From the NCBI GenBank assembly GCA_937896895.1, contig CALBNV010000061.1:1-63651 (forward strand): a stretch of DNA of 63,651 nucleotides, written 5' to 3'. This document shows positions 52,952 to 61,463 of this stretch, piece by piece. This DNA is from an uncultured Bacteroidales bacterium (GTDB lineage: Bacteria > Bacteroidota > Bacteroidia > Bacteroidales > F082). Positions within the stretch are counted from its first letter, which is position 1, and each line of letters opens with the position of its first letter. The notes under the pieces were generated by a model. It was not told the origin of the DNA. It saw only the letters and a list, made by a program, of their open reading frames with translations, and did no database searches. The position numbers and the translations under genes are program-made.

Positions 52952-53998
52952 ATGAATATAGACAACCGCAAAATAACAAAATCATCTTCCATTATCCACT
53001 CGCTCAGGAAAATGGATACGCAGAAGGTGAAACTACTTTTTGTCTTTGAAGATGAGAGATTTATGGGTTTGCTGACCATTGGCGATATCCAGCGTGCTAT
53101 CCTCAAAGGCTTTGACTTGACCACACCAATTTCATCAATCCTTGATACAAATAAGATTTATGCAAGTCCTGATGAATCAATAGAGTCAATTAAAACTAAA
53201 ATGTACCGTCTCCGCTCGGAATGTATGCCGGTTGTTAATGCGGATGGAAATCTCGTGGATGTGTATTTTTGGTCGGATCTTTTCGACGCCGCGAAGATAG
53301 AAACGAGAAAGAAAATCAATATACCTGTCGTCATAATGGCAGGCGGACTCGGCACACGTCTGAAACCGATAACCAATATTATCCCGAAACCTTTGATTCC
53401 GGTGAGCGATAAGACCATTCTGGAAACCATCATCGACCAATTCAATGGAATAGGATGTACAAAATATTATCTGTCAGTTAATTACAAACGTGAAATAATT
53501 GAGTATTATCTAAATAACCTTGAAGAAAAATACGATGTGACATTCCTGAAAGAAGACAAACCGCTCGGAACCATCGGCAGCGTATCGCTTCTTAAAGGAA
53601 AGATTGACAAGGCGTTCTTTGTGTCGAACTGCGATATCATCGTTGATCAGGATTATCGCGATGTGTTTGATTATCACAGAAATAATAAAAATGACATCAC
53701 CATTGTCACTGCAATAAAGTCGTTCCATATCCCATACGGTGTGATTGAGACTGGCGAAAATGGCCTTATGAAAAGTATCTCGGAGAAGCCTGATATGAGC
53801 TATATGATAAACACTGGTGTGTATCTACTTGAACCACAATTGATTGACGAGATTCCAGATGGTACATTCTATCATATCACCGACTTGATTGAGAAGGTGA
53901 GAGGACGTGGTGGAAGAATCGGTTGTTTTCCTGTGAGCGAAAAATCGTGGACCGACATCGGTGACTGGAACGAATACATGAAAATCATAAGGAAATAA
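52952..53998 (+). CDS. CBS-domain sugar nucleotidyltransferase (PtmE-like)
   Basis: A 348-residue protein with two CBS repeats (about residues 10-115: MGLLTIGDIQRAILKG, SECMPVVNADGNLVDVYFWS) fused to a nucleotidyltransferase with VIMAGGLGTRLKPITNIIPK, KPLGTIGSVSLLKG, VSNCDIIVDQDY and the SWTDIGDWNEYMKI end. PtmE of Campylobacter legionaminic acid synthesis has this architecture and makes a GDP-glucosamine precursor. Here it may activate the sugar phosphate that enters the cassette. The CBS pair suggests allosteric control by an adenylate. Its TAA overlaps the ATG of the next glycosyltransferase (TAATG). Confidence 0.9.
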   Translation: MNIDNRKITKSSSIIHSLRKMDTQKVKLLFVFEDERFMGLLTIGDIQRAILKGFDLTTPISSILDTNKIYASPDESIESIKTKMYRLRSECMPVVNADGNLVDVYFWSDLFDAAKIETRKKINIPVVIMAGGLGTRLKPITNIIPKPLIPVSDKTILETIIDQFNGIGCTKYYLSVNYKREIIEYYLNNLEEKYDVTFLKEDKPLGTIGSVSLLKGKIDKAFFVSNCDIIVDQDYRDVFDYHRNNKNDITIVTAIKSFHIPYGVIETGENGLMKSISEKPDMSYMINTGVYLLEPQLIDEIPDGTFYHITDLIEKVRGRGGRIGCFPVSEKSWTDIGDWNEYMKIIRK

Positions 53999-55323
53999 TG
54001 GCTGAAAAAAAGTTGAAAATAGCTTGGGTTTGCACCGTTTCAAACTCTGAGATAAGGGAGAATCTGACGTTTTCAAGAAATGTAGTAGATTTTCTTGTCA
54101 GGAGAATTTTCAACAAGCCACGTCATCTTGATGATTACGGGCAGTGGATAACCAATGCCATTGATGAATTTAAAAACATCAAAAATGTTGAAATTCATGT
54201 TGTTTCACTTCATTCACATATAAATAAAAAAGTTATTGAGTTTGAAAAAGATGGTATTTTTTATCATTTTTTCCATTCGGAAGACGACTTGACGGTTGTC
54301 GGAAAGTTCGTGAGTAAAGTGATAGGTTTGTATGTCAGTTCTGCGTATGACAAGAACCGCAAGGTGATAAATTCGATTCTTCGCAGAATAAATCCTGACA
54401 TCGTTCATCTGTACGGCGCCGAAGCACCTCAGTTTTCGCCTTGCTCACTTGATGTTGATGTTGAGCATAAGCCTTTGATTGTCAGTCTTCAAACTTTGAT
54501 GTCTGATCCAAAATTCAAAGAAAACTATCCAATTTCGGAGGAGTCGTATAAATGCAGAGCTGGCATCGAGAAGAAGATACTTCAGCACACACGTTACATC
54601 GGCTCGATGGTCAAAGAATTCAAGGAGATTGTGTGGAGCGACATCAACCCGGAGGCGATTTTCCTAAACATGCAGCTATTCGTTGGCGAGAAACCACATC
54701 TTGAGAAATGTGAGAAATCGTATGATTTCGTGTATTTCTCGTTGAATATCAATAAGGCCGCTGACCTTGCGGTGGAGGCTTTCATCAGAGCTTTTGAAAA
54801 AGACAAGGATATCACTTTGCTTGTCGTCGGCGATTATGATGAAAACTTCAAGCGTCAGCTCGATGCCAGGATTGCGTCTGCTGGTGCCACTGACAACGTG
54901 ACGATAACGGGAAAACTACCGACTCACGATGATGTCATCAACGAGGTGAAGAAGGCGCGTGTCGCGTTGCTCCCGCTGAAAATTGACTTCGTGTCAGGTA
55001 CGATACGCGAGGCTATGGCGTGCGGACTGCCGGTGGTGACGACGGTCACGGCGGGAACGCCAACTTTAAACGAAAACCGAAAGAGCGTGTTGCTGTCGGA
55101 AATTGGCAATCACGAAGTGCTTGCATCGAATATGATGATGGCACTGAAGTCAGAAGAACTTGCCAAGACATTGGTTGACAATGCTTTAATAACTCTTGAT
55201 GAGAAATATGGCAACCGTGGCATGGCAATGAAAATGGTAAATATATACAAGGCCTTGGCTGCAAAATATAATGAAGGAACGGAGATTCCAAAGGAGTTCT
55301 GTTCTTTCAATCCGAAGAAATAA
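53998..55323 (+). CDS. GT-B fold glycosyltransferase, GT4-like
   Basis: A 441-residue cytoplasmic glycosyltransferase with two Rossmann domains. The N-terminal half has KIAWVCTVSNSEIRENL and NPDIVHLYGAEAPQ. The C-terminal half has GDYDENFKRQLD, VTITGKLPTHDDVINEVKKA and the GT4 sugar-nucleotide block FVSGTIREAMACGLPVVTTV (the E-x7-E-like region with SGTIREAMACG). It is coupled by TAATG to the nucleotidyltransferase gene, which suggests it may transfer the sugar made by the cassette. Confidence 0.88.
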   Translation: MAEKKLKIAWVCTVSNSEIRENLTFSRNVVDFLVRRIFNKPRHLDDYGQWITNAIDEFKNIKNVEIHVVSLHSHINKKVIEFEKDGIFYHFFHSEDDLTVVGKFVSKVIGLYVSSAYDKNRKVINSILRRINPDIVHLYGAEAPQFSPCSLDVDVEHKPLIVSLQTLMSDPKFKENYPISEESYKCRAGIEKKILQHTRYIGSMVKEFKEIVWSDINPEAIFLNMQLFVGEKPHLEKCEKSYDFVYFSLNINKAADLAVEAFIRAFEKDKDITLLVVGDYDENFKRQLDARIASAGATDNVTITGKLPTHDDVINEVKKARVALLPLKIDFVSGTIREAMACGLPVVTTVTAGTPTLNENRKSVLLSEIGNHEVLASNMMMALKSEELAKTLVDNALITLDEKYGNRGMAMKMVNIYKALAAKYNEGTEIPKEFCSFNPKK

Positions 55324-55329
55324 TTGATC

Positions 55330-56850
55330 ATGGACCGTAACGCCCGAATAGCGTATAACACTCTGATGCTGTATATCCGCACGTTTATCGTGATGATTAT
55401 CGGCTTCATCGTGTCGCGTGTGATGCTTCAGCAGCTCGGCATTGATGACTATGGCTTGAATAACCTCATCAGCGGTGTGGTGACAATGTTCGGGTTTCTG
55501 AACATGACAATGGGCACTGCGGTGCAGCGGTTTTTCAGTGTGGAGGAGGCTAAGGAAGATGGAGTAGATGCATGGAAAATCTTCGGGAGTGCAACGCTGA
55601 TACACCTGATCATAGCTGGCGTGACGCTGCTGATTCTTGAGATCTTCGCGTGGTTTTTCCTTCAGCGACTTAATATTCCGGAGGGACGTGAGACCGTGGC
55701 GCAATGGGTTTTCCAGTTTGCGTCGTTGAACCTCGTGATGGGTATCGTGACGGTGCCGGCATTCGCGTATCTACGTGCAAAAGAAGAGTTTTCAAAGGTC
55801 GCAATAGTTGATATCGTCGAGGCTATCTGCCGTCTTGGAATACTTTATCTGTTGATAATCAGTCCAAAAGACAAACTCTGGACGCTATCGTTTCTCACTT
55901 TTGTGTTGGCGTTGCTCTACAATGCATCGATATGGATCATCGCCGTTAGAAAATATGGCAAGGTGACAAAACCACATTTTTATTTTGAGAAAGGTCTGTT
56001 CAAGAGCATGATTTCATTCTCGTTACTTCTGTTGCTTTCCATCGCGTCGTCGATGGCATATTGGCAGGGTCTGGTGATGATGATTAACGTGTTTTTCGGT
56101 GTGGCCATCAACGCGGCGTACGGAATATCCGACCAGCTGCGCACCGCCGTTAATCGTTTCCTGGCAAACTTCAAACAGTCGATAGTGCCGCAACTCATGA
56201 GCTCGCAGGCTGCCAACGAGAAAGAACGCCTCTATAAACTCATTTATATGTCAACGAAAATCACGTTCGTGCTGTCGCTGCTTATCGCCATGCCGTTGAT
56301 GTTTGAGGCCGACTTCATACTGAAAGTCTGGCTCAAAACACCGCCCGACTTCACCACGCGTTTCGTGCAATTGGCGTTCGTGTCAAGCATCATTAGCTCG
56401 TTCAGCTTCTTCATCGTGCAAGCAATTCAATCAACGGGAAAAGTCAAAGGTTATTCAGTAGCAACGAGTTGTAGTTATTTTTTCTGTCTCGCTTTGATAT
56501 TCGTTTTACTAAAACTCGGATTCAGCTTCTACTTTACGATGTACGCCTCGATACTGCTTGCAATCCTAGAAGTGCTGATAACGCTTTATTTTGCTAAAAA
56601 AACCTTCGATTTCAATGTCATGGAATTTATCACAAAAATCGTTTCGAGATGTTTGATGTTTTGTGCTTTTATGATAGCTTGTTTCTTGATAATCAATAGT
56701 ATAATGAATAAGGGATGGCTTCGACTTTGTGTGAGCTTCGCTCTTTCAGGAATCGTTTCGATGAGCAGCATATATCTTCTTCTTGATAAAATCGAAAGAA
56801 ACTATGTGTTTGATTATGTGTATAAATTCATTTCAAAAATTAATAAATAA
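55330..56850 (+). CDS. Wzx-type polysaccharide flippase
   Basis: The 506-residue protein has about 12-14 transmembrane helices and matches the MOP/PST exporter family that flips undecaprenyl-linked repeat units across the inner membrane. Start at the ATG 55330 (MDRNARIAYNTLML); the TTG at 55324 would add two residues. Family features include RVMLQQLGIDDYGLNNLISG at the end of TM1, GTAVQRFFSVEEA and NAAYGISDQLRTAVNRFLAN. It would pass the unit to one of the two Wzy/WaaL-like proteins at 39338 and 42602. It overlaps the next gene by one base. Confidence 0.92.
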   Translation: MDRNARIAYNTLMLYIRTFIVMIIGFIVSRVMLQQLGIDDYGLNNLISGVVTMFGFLNMTMGTAVQRFFSVEEAKEDGVDAWKIFGSATLIHLIIAGVTLLILEIFAWFFLQRLNIPEGRETVAQWVFQFASLNLVMGIVTVPAFAYLRAKEEFSKVAIVDIVEAICRLGILYLLIISPKDKLWTLSFLTFVLALLYNASIWIIAVRKYGKVTKPHFYFEKGLFKSMISFSLLLLLSIASSMAYWQGLVMMINVFFGVAINAAYGISDQLRTAVNRFLANFKQSIVPQLMSSQAANEKERLYKLIYMSTKITFVLSLLIAMPLMFEADFILKVWLKTPPDFTTRFVQLAFVSSIISSFSFFIVQAIQSTGKVKGYSVATSCSYFFCLALIFVLLKLGFSFYFTMYASILLAILEVLITLYFAKKTFDFNVMEFITKIVSRCLMFCAFMIACFLIINSIMNKGWLRLCVSFALSGIVSMSSIYLLLDKIERNYVFDYVYKFISKINK

Positions 56851-57959
56851 TGGCAACGGTTCTTGTATATGATCTGAGAACTGAAGGTCATCACATTGAG
56901 TTTCTTCATCATCTTTACCTTGGGGCGCTGAGGCATCCCGAAAACCGTTATGTCTTTGCGGTTGGCAATGATTTTAAAGATAGGAGCACTGATTTTCAAT
57001 GGGATAAATCAGAAAATATCAGTTTTCATTTTTATGAAAACAAGGAAGGAAATGGAAATGTCATCGCGAAAGCATGGCGGATGAGCCAGCAGCTGAAGTC
57101 GATAGCAAAAGAGACAAAACCTGATAAGATTTTTCTGAGCACTTTGATGAATTTCATGCCGTTTCTGCCTTTTGTTGTTGGGAAAAGCCGAGTCTCGGGA
57201 ATCATTTATTCGATTTATCTGCACGAATTGGAAAGAATGTCTTTTGTTGGAAAGATTCTTAATAAGTTGAAATACAATATTTTATCAAATAATAAACATA
57301 TTGAAGATATTTTCATCTTGAATGATTCGGCTTCTGTTTCAAAATTGAATGAGATTTGGGAAACCGACAAGTTCAGATTTCTTACCGACCCGTATATTCC
57401 TTTCAACGATGAAGACATCTGTGATGTCAGGGTTGAACTTGGTGTTGAAAATGGGCGTAGCATGATACTTCATCTTGGTTCTCTTGAAATGAGGAAAGGG
57501 ACGCTCGACGTGTTGGACATGATAAAGCGCACTCCGGCAATCGACGGCAACAAGTACTGTGTTGTTTTTGCTGGTCGCCTCGATAATGAGATAAAAGATT
57601 CTTTTTATAAGACAATCAATGAGTTGAACACTTCCATACAGGTGATTCTGAAAATCGGACACCTTCCGTACGGCATGATGGGAAGTTTGGTGAAAACAGC
57701 CGACAAAGTGTTGTTGCCTTATCGTATGGTCAGTGCGAGCAGCGGAATCATCGGCTACTGTGCACAGTTCAAGACACCTGCTTACGTCCCCGCCAAAGGA
57801 TTGATAGGCAAGCTTGTTGAAGATTACAAGATAGGTCTTTGTTTAGATAAATTCAATAATATCAATGATTTAATAGACGTTGTCATTGATGACTGCGACT
57901 ATTGCGAAAGCCATACCGTTGATGATTTCATTGATGACATTTACAGTAAAATCAGTTAA
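56850..57959 (+). CDS. Putative GT-B glycosyltransferase
   Basis: A 369-residue protein with a GT4-like layout: a start VLVYDLRTEGHHIEFLHHLY as in membrane-associated glycosyltransferases that open with EGHH, MILHLGSLEMRKGTLDVLDM at the domain junction, VVFAGRLDNEIKD and VLLPYRMVSASSGIIGYCAQ at the donor site. AT content rises relative to the flanking dehydratase genes, as is common in serotype-specific glycosyltransferases. Donor and linkage cannot be deduced. It is coupled by TAATG to the flippase gene. Confidence 0.8.
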   Translation: MATVLVYDLRTEGHHIEFLHHLYLGALRHPENRYVFAVGNDFKDRSTDFQWDKSENISFHFYENKEGNGNVIAKAWRMSQQLKSIAKETKPDKIFLSTLMNFMPFLPFVVGKSRVSGIIYSIYLHELERMSFVGKILNKLKYNILSNNKHIEDIFILNDSASVSKLNEIWETDKFRFLTDPYIPFNDEDICDVRVELGVENGRSMILHLGSLEMRKGTLDVLDMIKRTPAIDGNKYCVVFAGRLDNEIKDSFYKTINELNTSIQVILKIGHLPYGMMGSLVKTADKVLLPYRMVSASSGIIGYCAQFKTPAYVPAKGLIGKLVEDYKIGLCLDKFNNINDLIDVVIDDCDYCESHTVDDFIDDIYSKIS

Positions 57960-57960
57960 A

Positions 57961-58893
57961 ATGTACCAGATTCCAATTTTGTTGGTTTTCTTTAACCGTG
58001 AAGATGTTGTGATGCGGACTTTCGAGCGCATCAGGGAGGTGCAGCCGACCAAGTTGTACCTCGCCTGCGACGGTCCGCGTGAAAACCGTCCCGGAGAACG
58101 GCAGATTGTTGAAGACCTGCGCGACAGGCTGCTGAAACAGATCGACTGGTCCTGTGATGTCAGGACGCGTTTCCTTGAGAAGAATGTCGGCTGCTCACTC
58201 GGCGTAAGCACAGCCATCAATTGGCTTTTTGAAAATGAAGAAGTCGGAATCATCCTGGAAGACGACTGTCTGCCTCAGCGGAGTTTTTTCCCATTTATGG
58301 CGGAGATACTTGAGAGGTACAAGGACGACCAGCGCGTCGGCATGGTCGATGGAGCCAACTATATCAAAAAACACCAGATAAAAGACAGCTACTGCTTCTC
58401 AAAATACAAATCGACAAACGGTTGGGGCACATGGCGTCGCTCCTGGAAAAACATGGATATTGGCATGACATGGCGCGATACTCACTATGAGTCGTCAATA
58501 ATAAAAAACATCGGTTATTGTGCCGTTGACGGCCATTACTGGCGTTATAGGCTTCGTGCCATTGATTGCGGGCATGTCAGCGCATGGGACTGGCAGTGGT
58601 ACTTCACACTGTCGGCGCAGAACCAGTTGTCGGTCTTTCCGAAGGTGAGCCTCATCTCCAACATTGGCTTCGGCGAAGGTGCCACACACACCGCCTTTAA
58701 TGTCAATCAAAACAGATACATGGCGACACTGGAGCTTGAGTTCCCGTTGCAGCATCCGCGTTACGTGGTGCCTGACTTCGATTTCGACCGTTGTTTCTAC
58801 CGTAATAACAACACCTTATATAATCGGATAAACCAACTCATCCCTTTCGGACTGAAAAGAAAAATAAAGAGGGTTTTAACCTCAAGAAAATAA
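57961..58893 (+). CDS. GT-A fold glycosyltransferase (GT2/HlpA-like)
   Basis: A 310-residue protein. Start at the ATG 57961 (MYQIPILLVFFNRED), one base after the previous stop; in-frame ATGs further upstream lie inside the preceding gene. It has RREDVVMRTF-like and LYLACDGPRENRPGE sequences, the acidic donor site VGIILEDDCLPQRSFFPFM and a WGTWRRSWKNMD acceptor region, like proteins annotated HlpA-type sugar transferases in Bacteroidota. The substrate is unknown. A 39-bp gap follows. Confidence 0.82.
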   Translation: MYQIPILLVFFNREDVVMRTFERIREVQPTKLYLACDGPRENRPGERQIVEDLRDRLLKQIDWSCDVRTRFLEKNVGCSLGVSTAINWLFENEEVGIILEDDCLPQRSFFPFMAEILERYKDDQRVGMVDGANYIKKHQIKDSYCFSKYKSTNGWGTWRRSWKNMDIGMTWRDTHYESSIIKNIGYCAVDGHYWRYRLRAIDCGHVSAWDWQWYFTLSAQNQLSVFPKVSLISNIGFGEGATHTAFNVNQNRYMATLELEFPLQHPRYVVPDFDFDRCFYRNNNTLYNRINQLIPFGLKRKIKRVLTSRK

Positions 58894-58932
58894 AAATATA
58901 CGGTTACAATTAAATAACTGTTACACTGTAAT

Positions 58933-60747
58933 ATGCAAGCAATAATTCTCGCGGCAGGCATGGGACGCCGCCTCGGCGATCTTACCAAAAACAACACCAA
59001 ATGCATGGTCGAGGTCAATGGCGTGAAACTCATTGACCGCGTCTTGACACAGTTATCACACTTGAATCTCAACCGCGTAGTCGTCGTGATAGGCTACGAA
59101 GGCAAGAAACTCGTTGAATATATCGGAAACCGATATGACGATGTGCTGAAAATCGAATACGTTGAAAATCAGATATTTGATAAGACAAATAACATCTATT
59201 CTCTCGCGTTGGCCAAAGAGAAATTCCAGGAAGACGACACGCTACTTCTTGAATCTGACCTGATTTTCGAGGAGTCGATGCTGCATCTTCTTGTTGACAA
59301 CCCGAACCCAGACCTGGCACTTGTCGCGAAATACGAGCCGTGGATGGATGGCACAATGGTGCGTATCGACGATGACAACAACATCCTTAACTTCATCCCT
59401 AAGAAGGCGTTCCGTATCGAAGATTCTGATTTCTATTATAAAACGGTGAATGTTTACAAGTTCAGCCGTCATTTCATCAACACGCAGTACGTCCCGTTGC
59501 TTGAAGTTTACAGCAAGATGATGGGCAACAACGAATATTACGAGGAAGTGCTTCGTTTGCTCACGATGATCGACAAATCAAGTCTCAAGGCACTGCCTAT
59601 TGCTAATGAGAAATGGTACGAAATAGATGATATTCAAGATCTTGACATTGCCGAGACGATTTTTGCCGAAGACGATATGCAGCTTAGACGATACCAAAAA
59701 CGTTTCGGCGGCTACTGGCGTTTCCCGCAGCTCAAAGACTTCTGCTATCTTGTCAACCCATATTTCCCGACTCGTAAAATGAAAGACGAGATCCGCTCGA
59801 ACTTCGACACGCTTCTTGCCGAATATCCGTCGGGAATGTATGTCAATTCGATTCTCGCAGGACGGTATTTTGGCATAAAACATGATTTCGTCTGTGTCGG
59901 GAATGGCGCCGCCGAACTGATCAAGAGTGTGATGGGGATGTTCACCGACAAGAAAGTGGGTGTTGTTTCACCAACATTTGAAGAATATCCAAACCGCCTT
60001 CCAAAAGAGAATGTCGTCTATTTTGTCCCACAAAACAAAGACTTTGCCTACACTTGCTCGGACCTGAAGAATTTCTTTGACAACAAAAGGATCTCTGTCT
60101 TGCTTTTGGTGAACCCTGACAATCCGTCGGGAAATTTCATCCGTAAAGACGACGTCCTAAACCTCGTAAAATGGGCGGCGGAAAGCGACATCGATGTCAT
60201 TGTTGACGAAAGTTTTGTTGACTTCACCGATGATTTTGCGAATAACTCGTTGTTAAATAATGACATACTTGTGAACAATAAAAATCTCATGGTGATGAAG
60301 TCAATAAGCAAATCTTATGGAGTTCCTGGACTGCGTCTTGGCATTATGGCTTCATCTAATGTTCAGATAATCAATGATATGAAAAAAGATGTCGCCATTT
60401 GGAACATCAATTCATTTGCCGAGTATTACATGCAGATTTTTTCTTCGTATCAGTTGGATTACATGACGGCTTGTGATAAATTCATCAAAGAACGTGAGAT
60501 GTTTTTCAATGAATTGCTGGAGATCAAATACTTGCGTGTCATCCCATCTCAAGCCAACTATTTCTTATGTGAGGTGGTTGACAGGTTCACTTCTTGCGAA
60601 CTGACGCAGATTTTGCTTGAGAGATATAACATCTTGATAAAAGATTGTTCAGGGAAAACAGCTTTCAATGGGCGTAGTTATGTCAGGATCGCAGTCCGCG
60701 ACAGAACTGACAATCATTTACTTGTCGAAAAATTAAAACATCTGTGA
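58933..60747 (+). CDS. Fusion of a LicC-like nucleotidyltransferase and a PLP enzyme (CobD/HisC-like)
   Basis: A 604-residue two-domain protein. Residues 1-~235 are a nucleotidyltransferase like LicC: IILAAGMGRRLGDLTKNNTK, LLESDLIFEESM, KWYEIDDIQDLD. Residues ~245-604 are a fold-type I PLP enzyme of the HisC/CobD group: FVCVGNGAAELIKSV, LVNPDNPSGNF, DVIVDESFVDF and MKSISKSYGVPGLRLGIMAS with the PLP lysine Lys460. The likely product is an amino-alcohol phosphate activated with CTP, for example CDP-ethanolamine from phosphoserine; serine-phosphate decarboxylase activity is known for Campylobacter Cj1436, of similar fold. An aminoethylphosphonate route is an alternative, but no PEP mutase is present. 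The LicD gene follows by 1 bp. Confidence 0.88.
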   Translation: MQAIILAAGMGRRLGDLTKNNTKCMVEVNGVKLIDRVLTQLSHLNLNRVVVVIGYEGKKLVEYIGNRYDDVLKIEYVENQIFDKTNNIYSLALAKEKFQEDDTLLLESDLIFEESMLHLLVDNPNPDLALVAKYEPWMDGTMVRIDDDNNILNFIPKKAFRIEDSDFYYKTVNVYKFSRHFINTQYVPLLEVYSKMMGNNEYYEEVLRLLTMIDKSSLKALPIANEKWYEIDDIQDLDIAETIFAEDDMQLRRYQKRFGGYWRFPQLKDFCYLVNPYFPTRKMKDEIRSNFDTLLAEYPSGMYVNSILAGRYFGIKHDFVCVGNGAAELIKSVMGMFTDKKVGVVSPTFEEYPNRLPKENVVYFVPQNKDFAYTCSDLKNFFDNKRISVLLLVNPDNPSGNFIRKDDVLNLVKWAAESDIDVIVDESFVDFTDDFANNSLLNNDILVNNKNLMVMKSISKSYGVPGLRLGIMASSNVQIINDMKKDVAIWNINSFAEYYMQIFSSYQLDYMTACDKFIKEREMFFNELLEIKYLRVIPSQANYFLCEVVDRFTSCELTQILLERYNILIKDCSGKTAFNGRSYVRIAVRDRTDNHLLVEKLKHL

Positions 60748-60748
60748 T

Positions 60749-61444
60749 ATGCCACGTATCAAGACTTCTAAAGGAAATTATCATTACAGACTTATCACGA
60801 TTTATCTTGGCTGGAAGCCGATTGATAAGGTGAAAGCCTTTGATAATCTGTGTCTTTTCAAGGAAATCTGTGACCGTAATTCGTTTCGGTTCTTCTTGGC
60901 GTATGGTACCTTGCTCGGTGCGGTGAGGGAAAAAGACTTCATTGCTCACGATGAAGACATCGACGTCGGCGCTGACTTTAACGACAAGGAAAAATTCATG
61001 TCGATGCTTTTCGAGCTGCGCGAAAACGGCTTTGAGGTGGCACGCTGGGACCCGCGTGGACTGATCTCAATAATCAGAAACAATGAGTACATCGACATCT
61101 ATTTCTTCAAGAAATACAACGAGAAACTCATGGTGAACTGCGGCGAGCCGCTCCCGAGAAAATTCTTCGAAAACCAAGCCGCTATCAATTTCAAAGGCGT
61201 CATGTTCAACGCTCCGACTGACCTGACCGGCGTGATGGAGTTCTGGTATGGAAAAGACTGGCAGACTCCTGTACAATGGCTCAACTATCAGATGCCAAAA
61301 TGGAAAATCGGACTGCAAAAGGCAGTCAGTCATTTCAAATATAATATGCCTCAATTCATTATCAATATGTTATTGAAAAAGAAAGAACAGAAGATGTTTG
61401 AAAGCTACAAGAACAGAGGTGTGCTTGACGAATATTTGGATTGA
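60749..61444 (+). CDS. LicD-family phosphotransferase
   Basis: The 231-residue protein belongs to the LicD/fukutin-related family, which moves a phospho-group such as phosphocholine from a CDP-activated donor to a glycan hydroxyl. The hallmark is FLAYGTLLGAVREKDFIAHD followed by EDIDVGADF, with the metal-binding Asp residues; YIDIYFFKKYN and DLTGVMEFWYGKDWQTP are also family-like. Located 1 bp after the nucleotidyltransferase-PLP fusion, it almost certainly uses that product. No licA choline kinase or choline importer is near, which argues against phosphocholine. Confidence 0.92.
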   Translation: MPRIKTSKGNYHYRLITIYLGWKPIDKVKAFDNLCLFKEICDRNSFRFFLAYGTLLGAVREKDFIAHDEDIDVGADFNDKEKFMSMLFELRENGFEVARWDPRGLISIIRNNEYIDIYFFKKYNEKLMVNCGEPLPRKFFENQAAINFKGVMFNAPTDLTGVMEFWYGKDWQTPVQWLNYQMPKWKIGLQKAVSHFKYNMPQFIINMLLKKKEQKMFESYKNRGVLDEYLD

Positions 61445-61463
61445 AGATTAAAATATCTGACAG

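Noticed and set aside
47357..53998. Complete legionaminic or sialic acid pathway
   Set aside because: There is no NeuB-type synthase, no NeuC/LegG hydrolase and no CMP-sugar synthetase in the window, even though NeuD-like, aminotransferase and PtmE-like genes are present.
58933..61444. Phosphocholine (lic) operon
   Set aside because: LicC- and LicD-like parts exist, but no choline kinase LicA or choline transporter LicB is nearby, and the fused PLP domain points to an internally made amino-alcohol.
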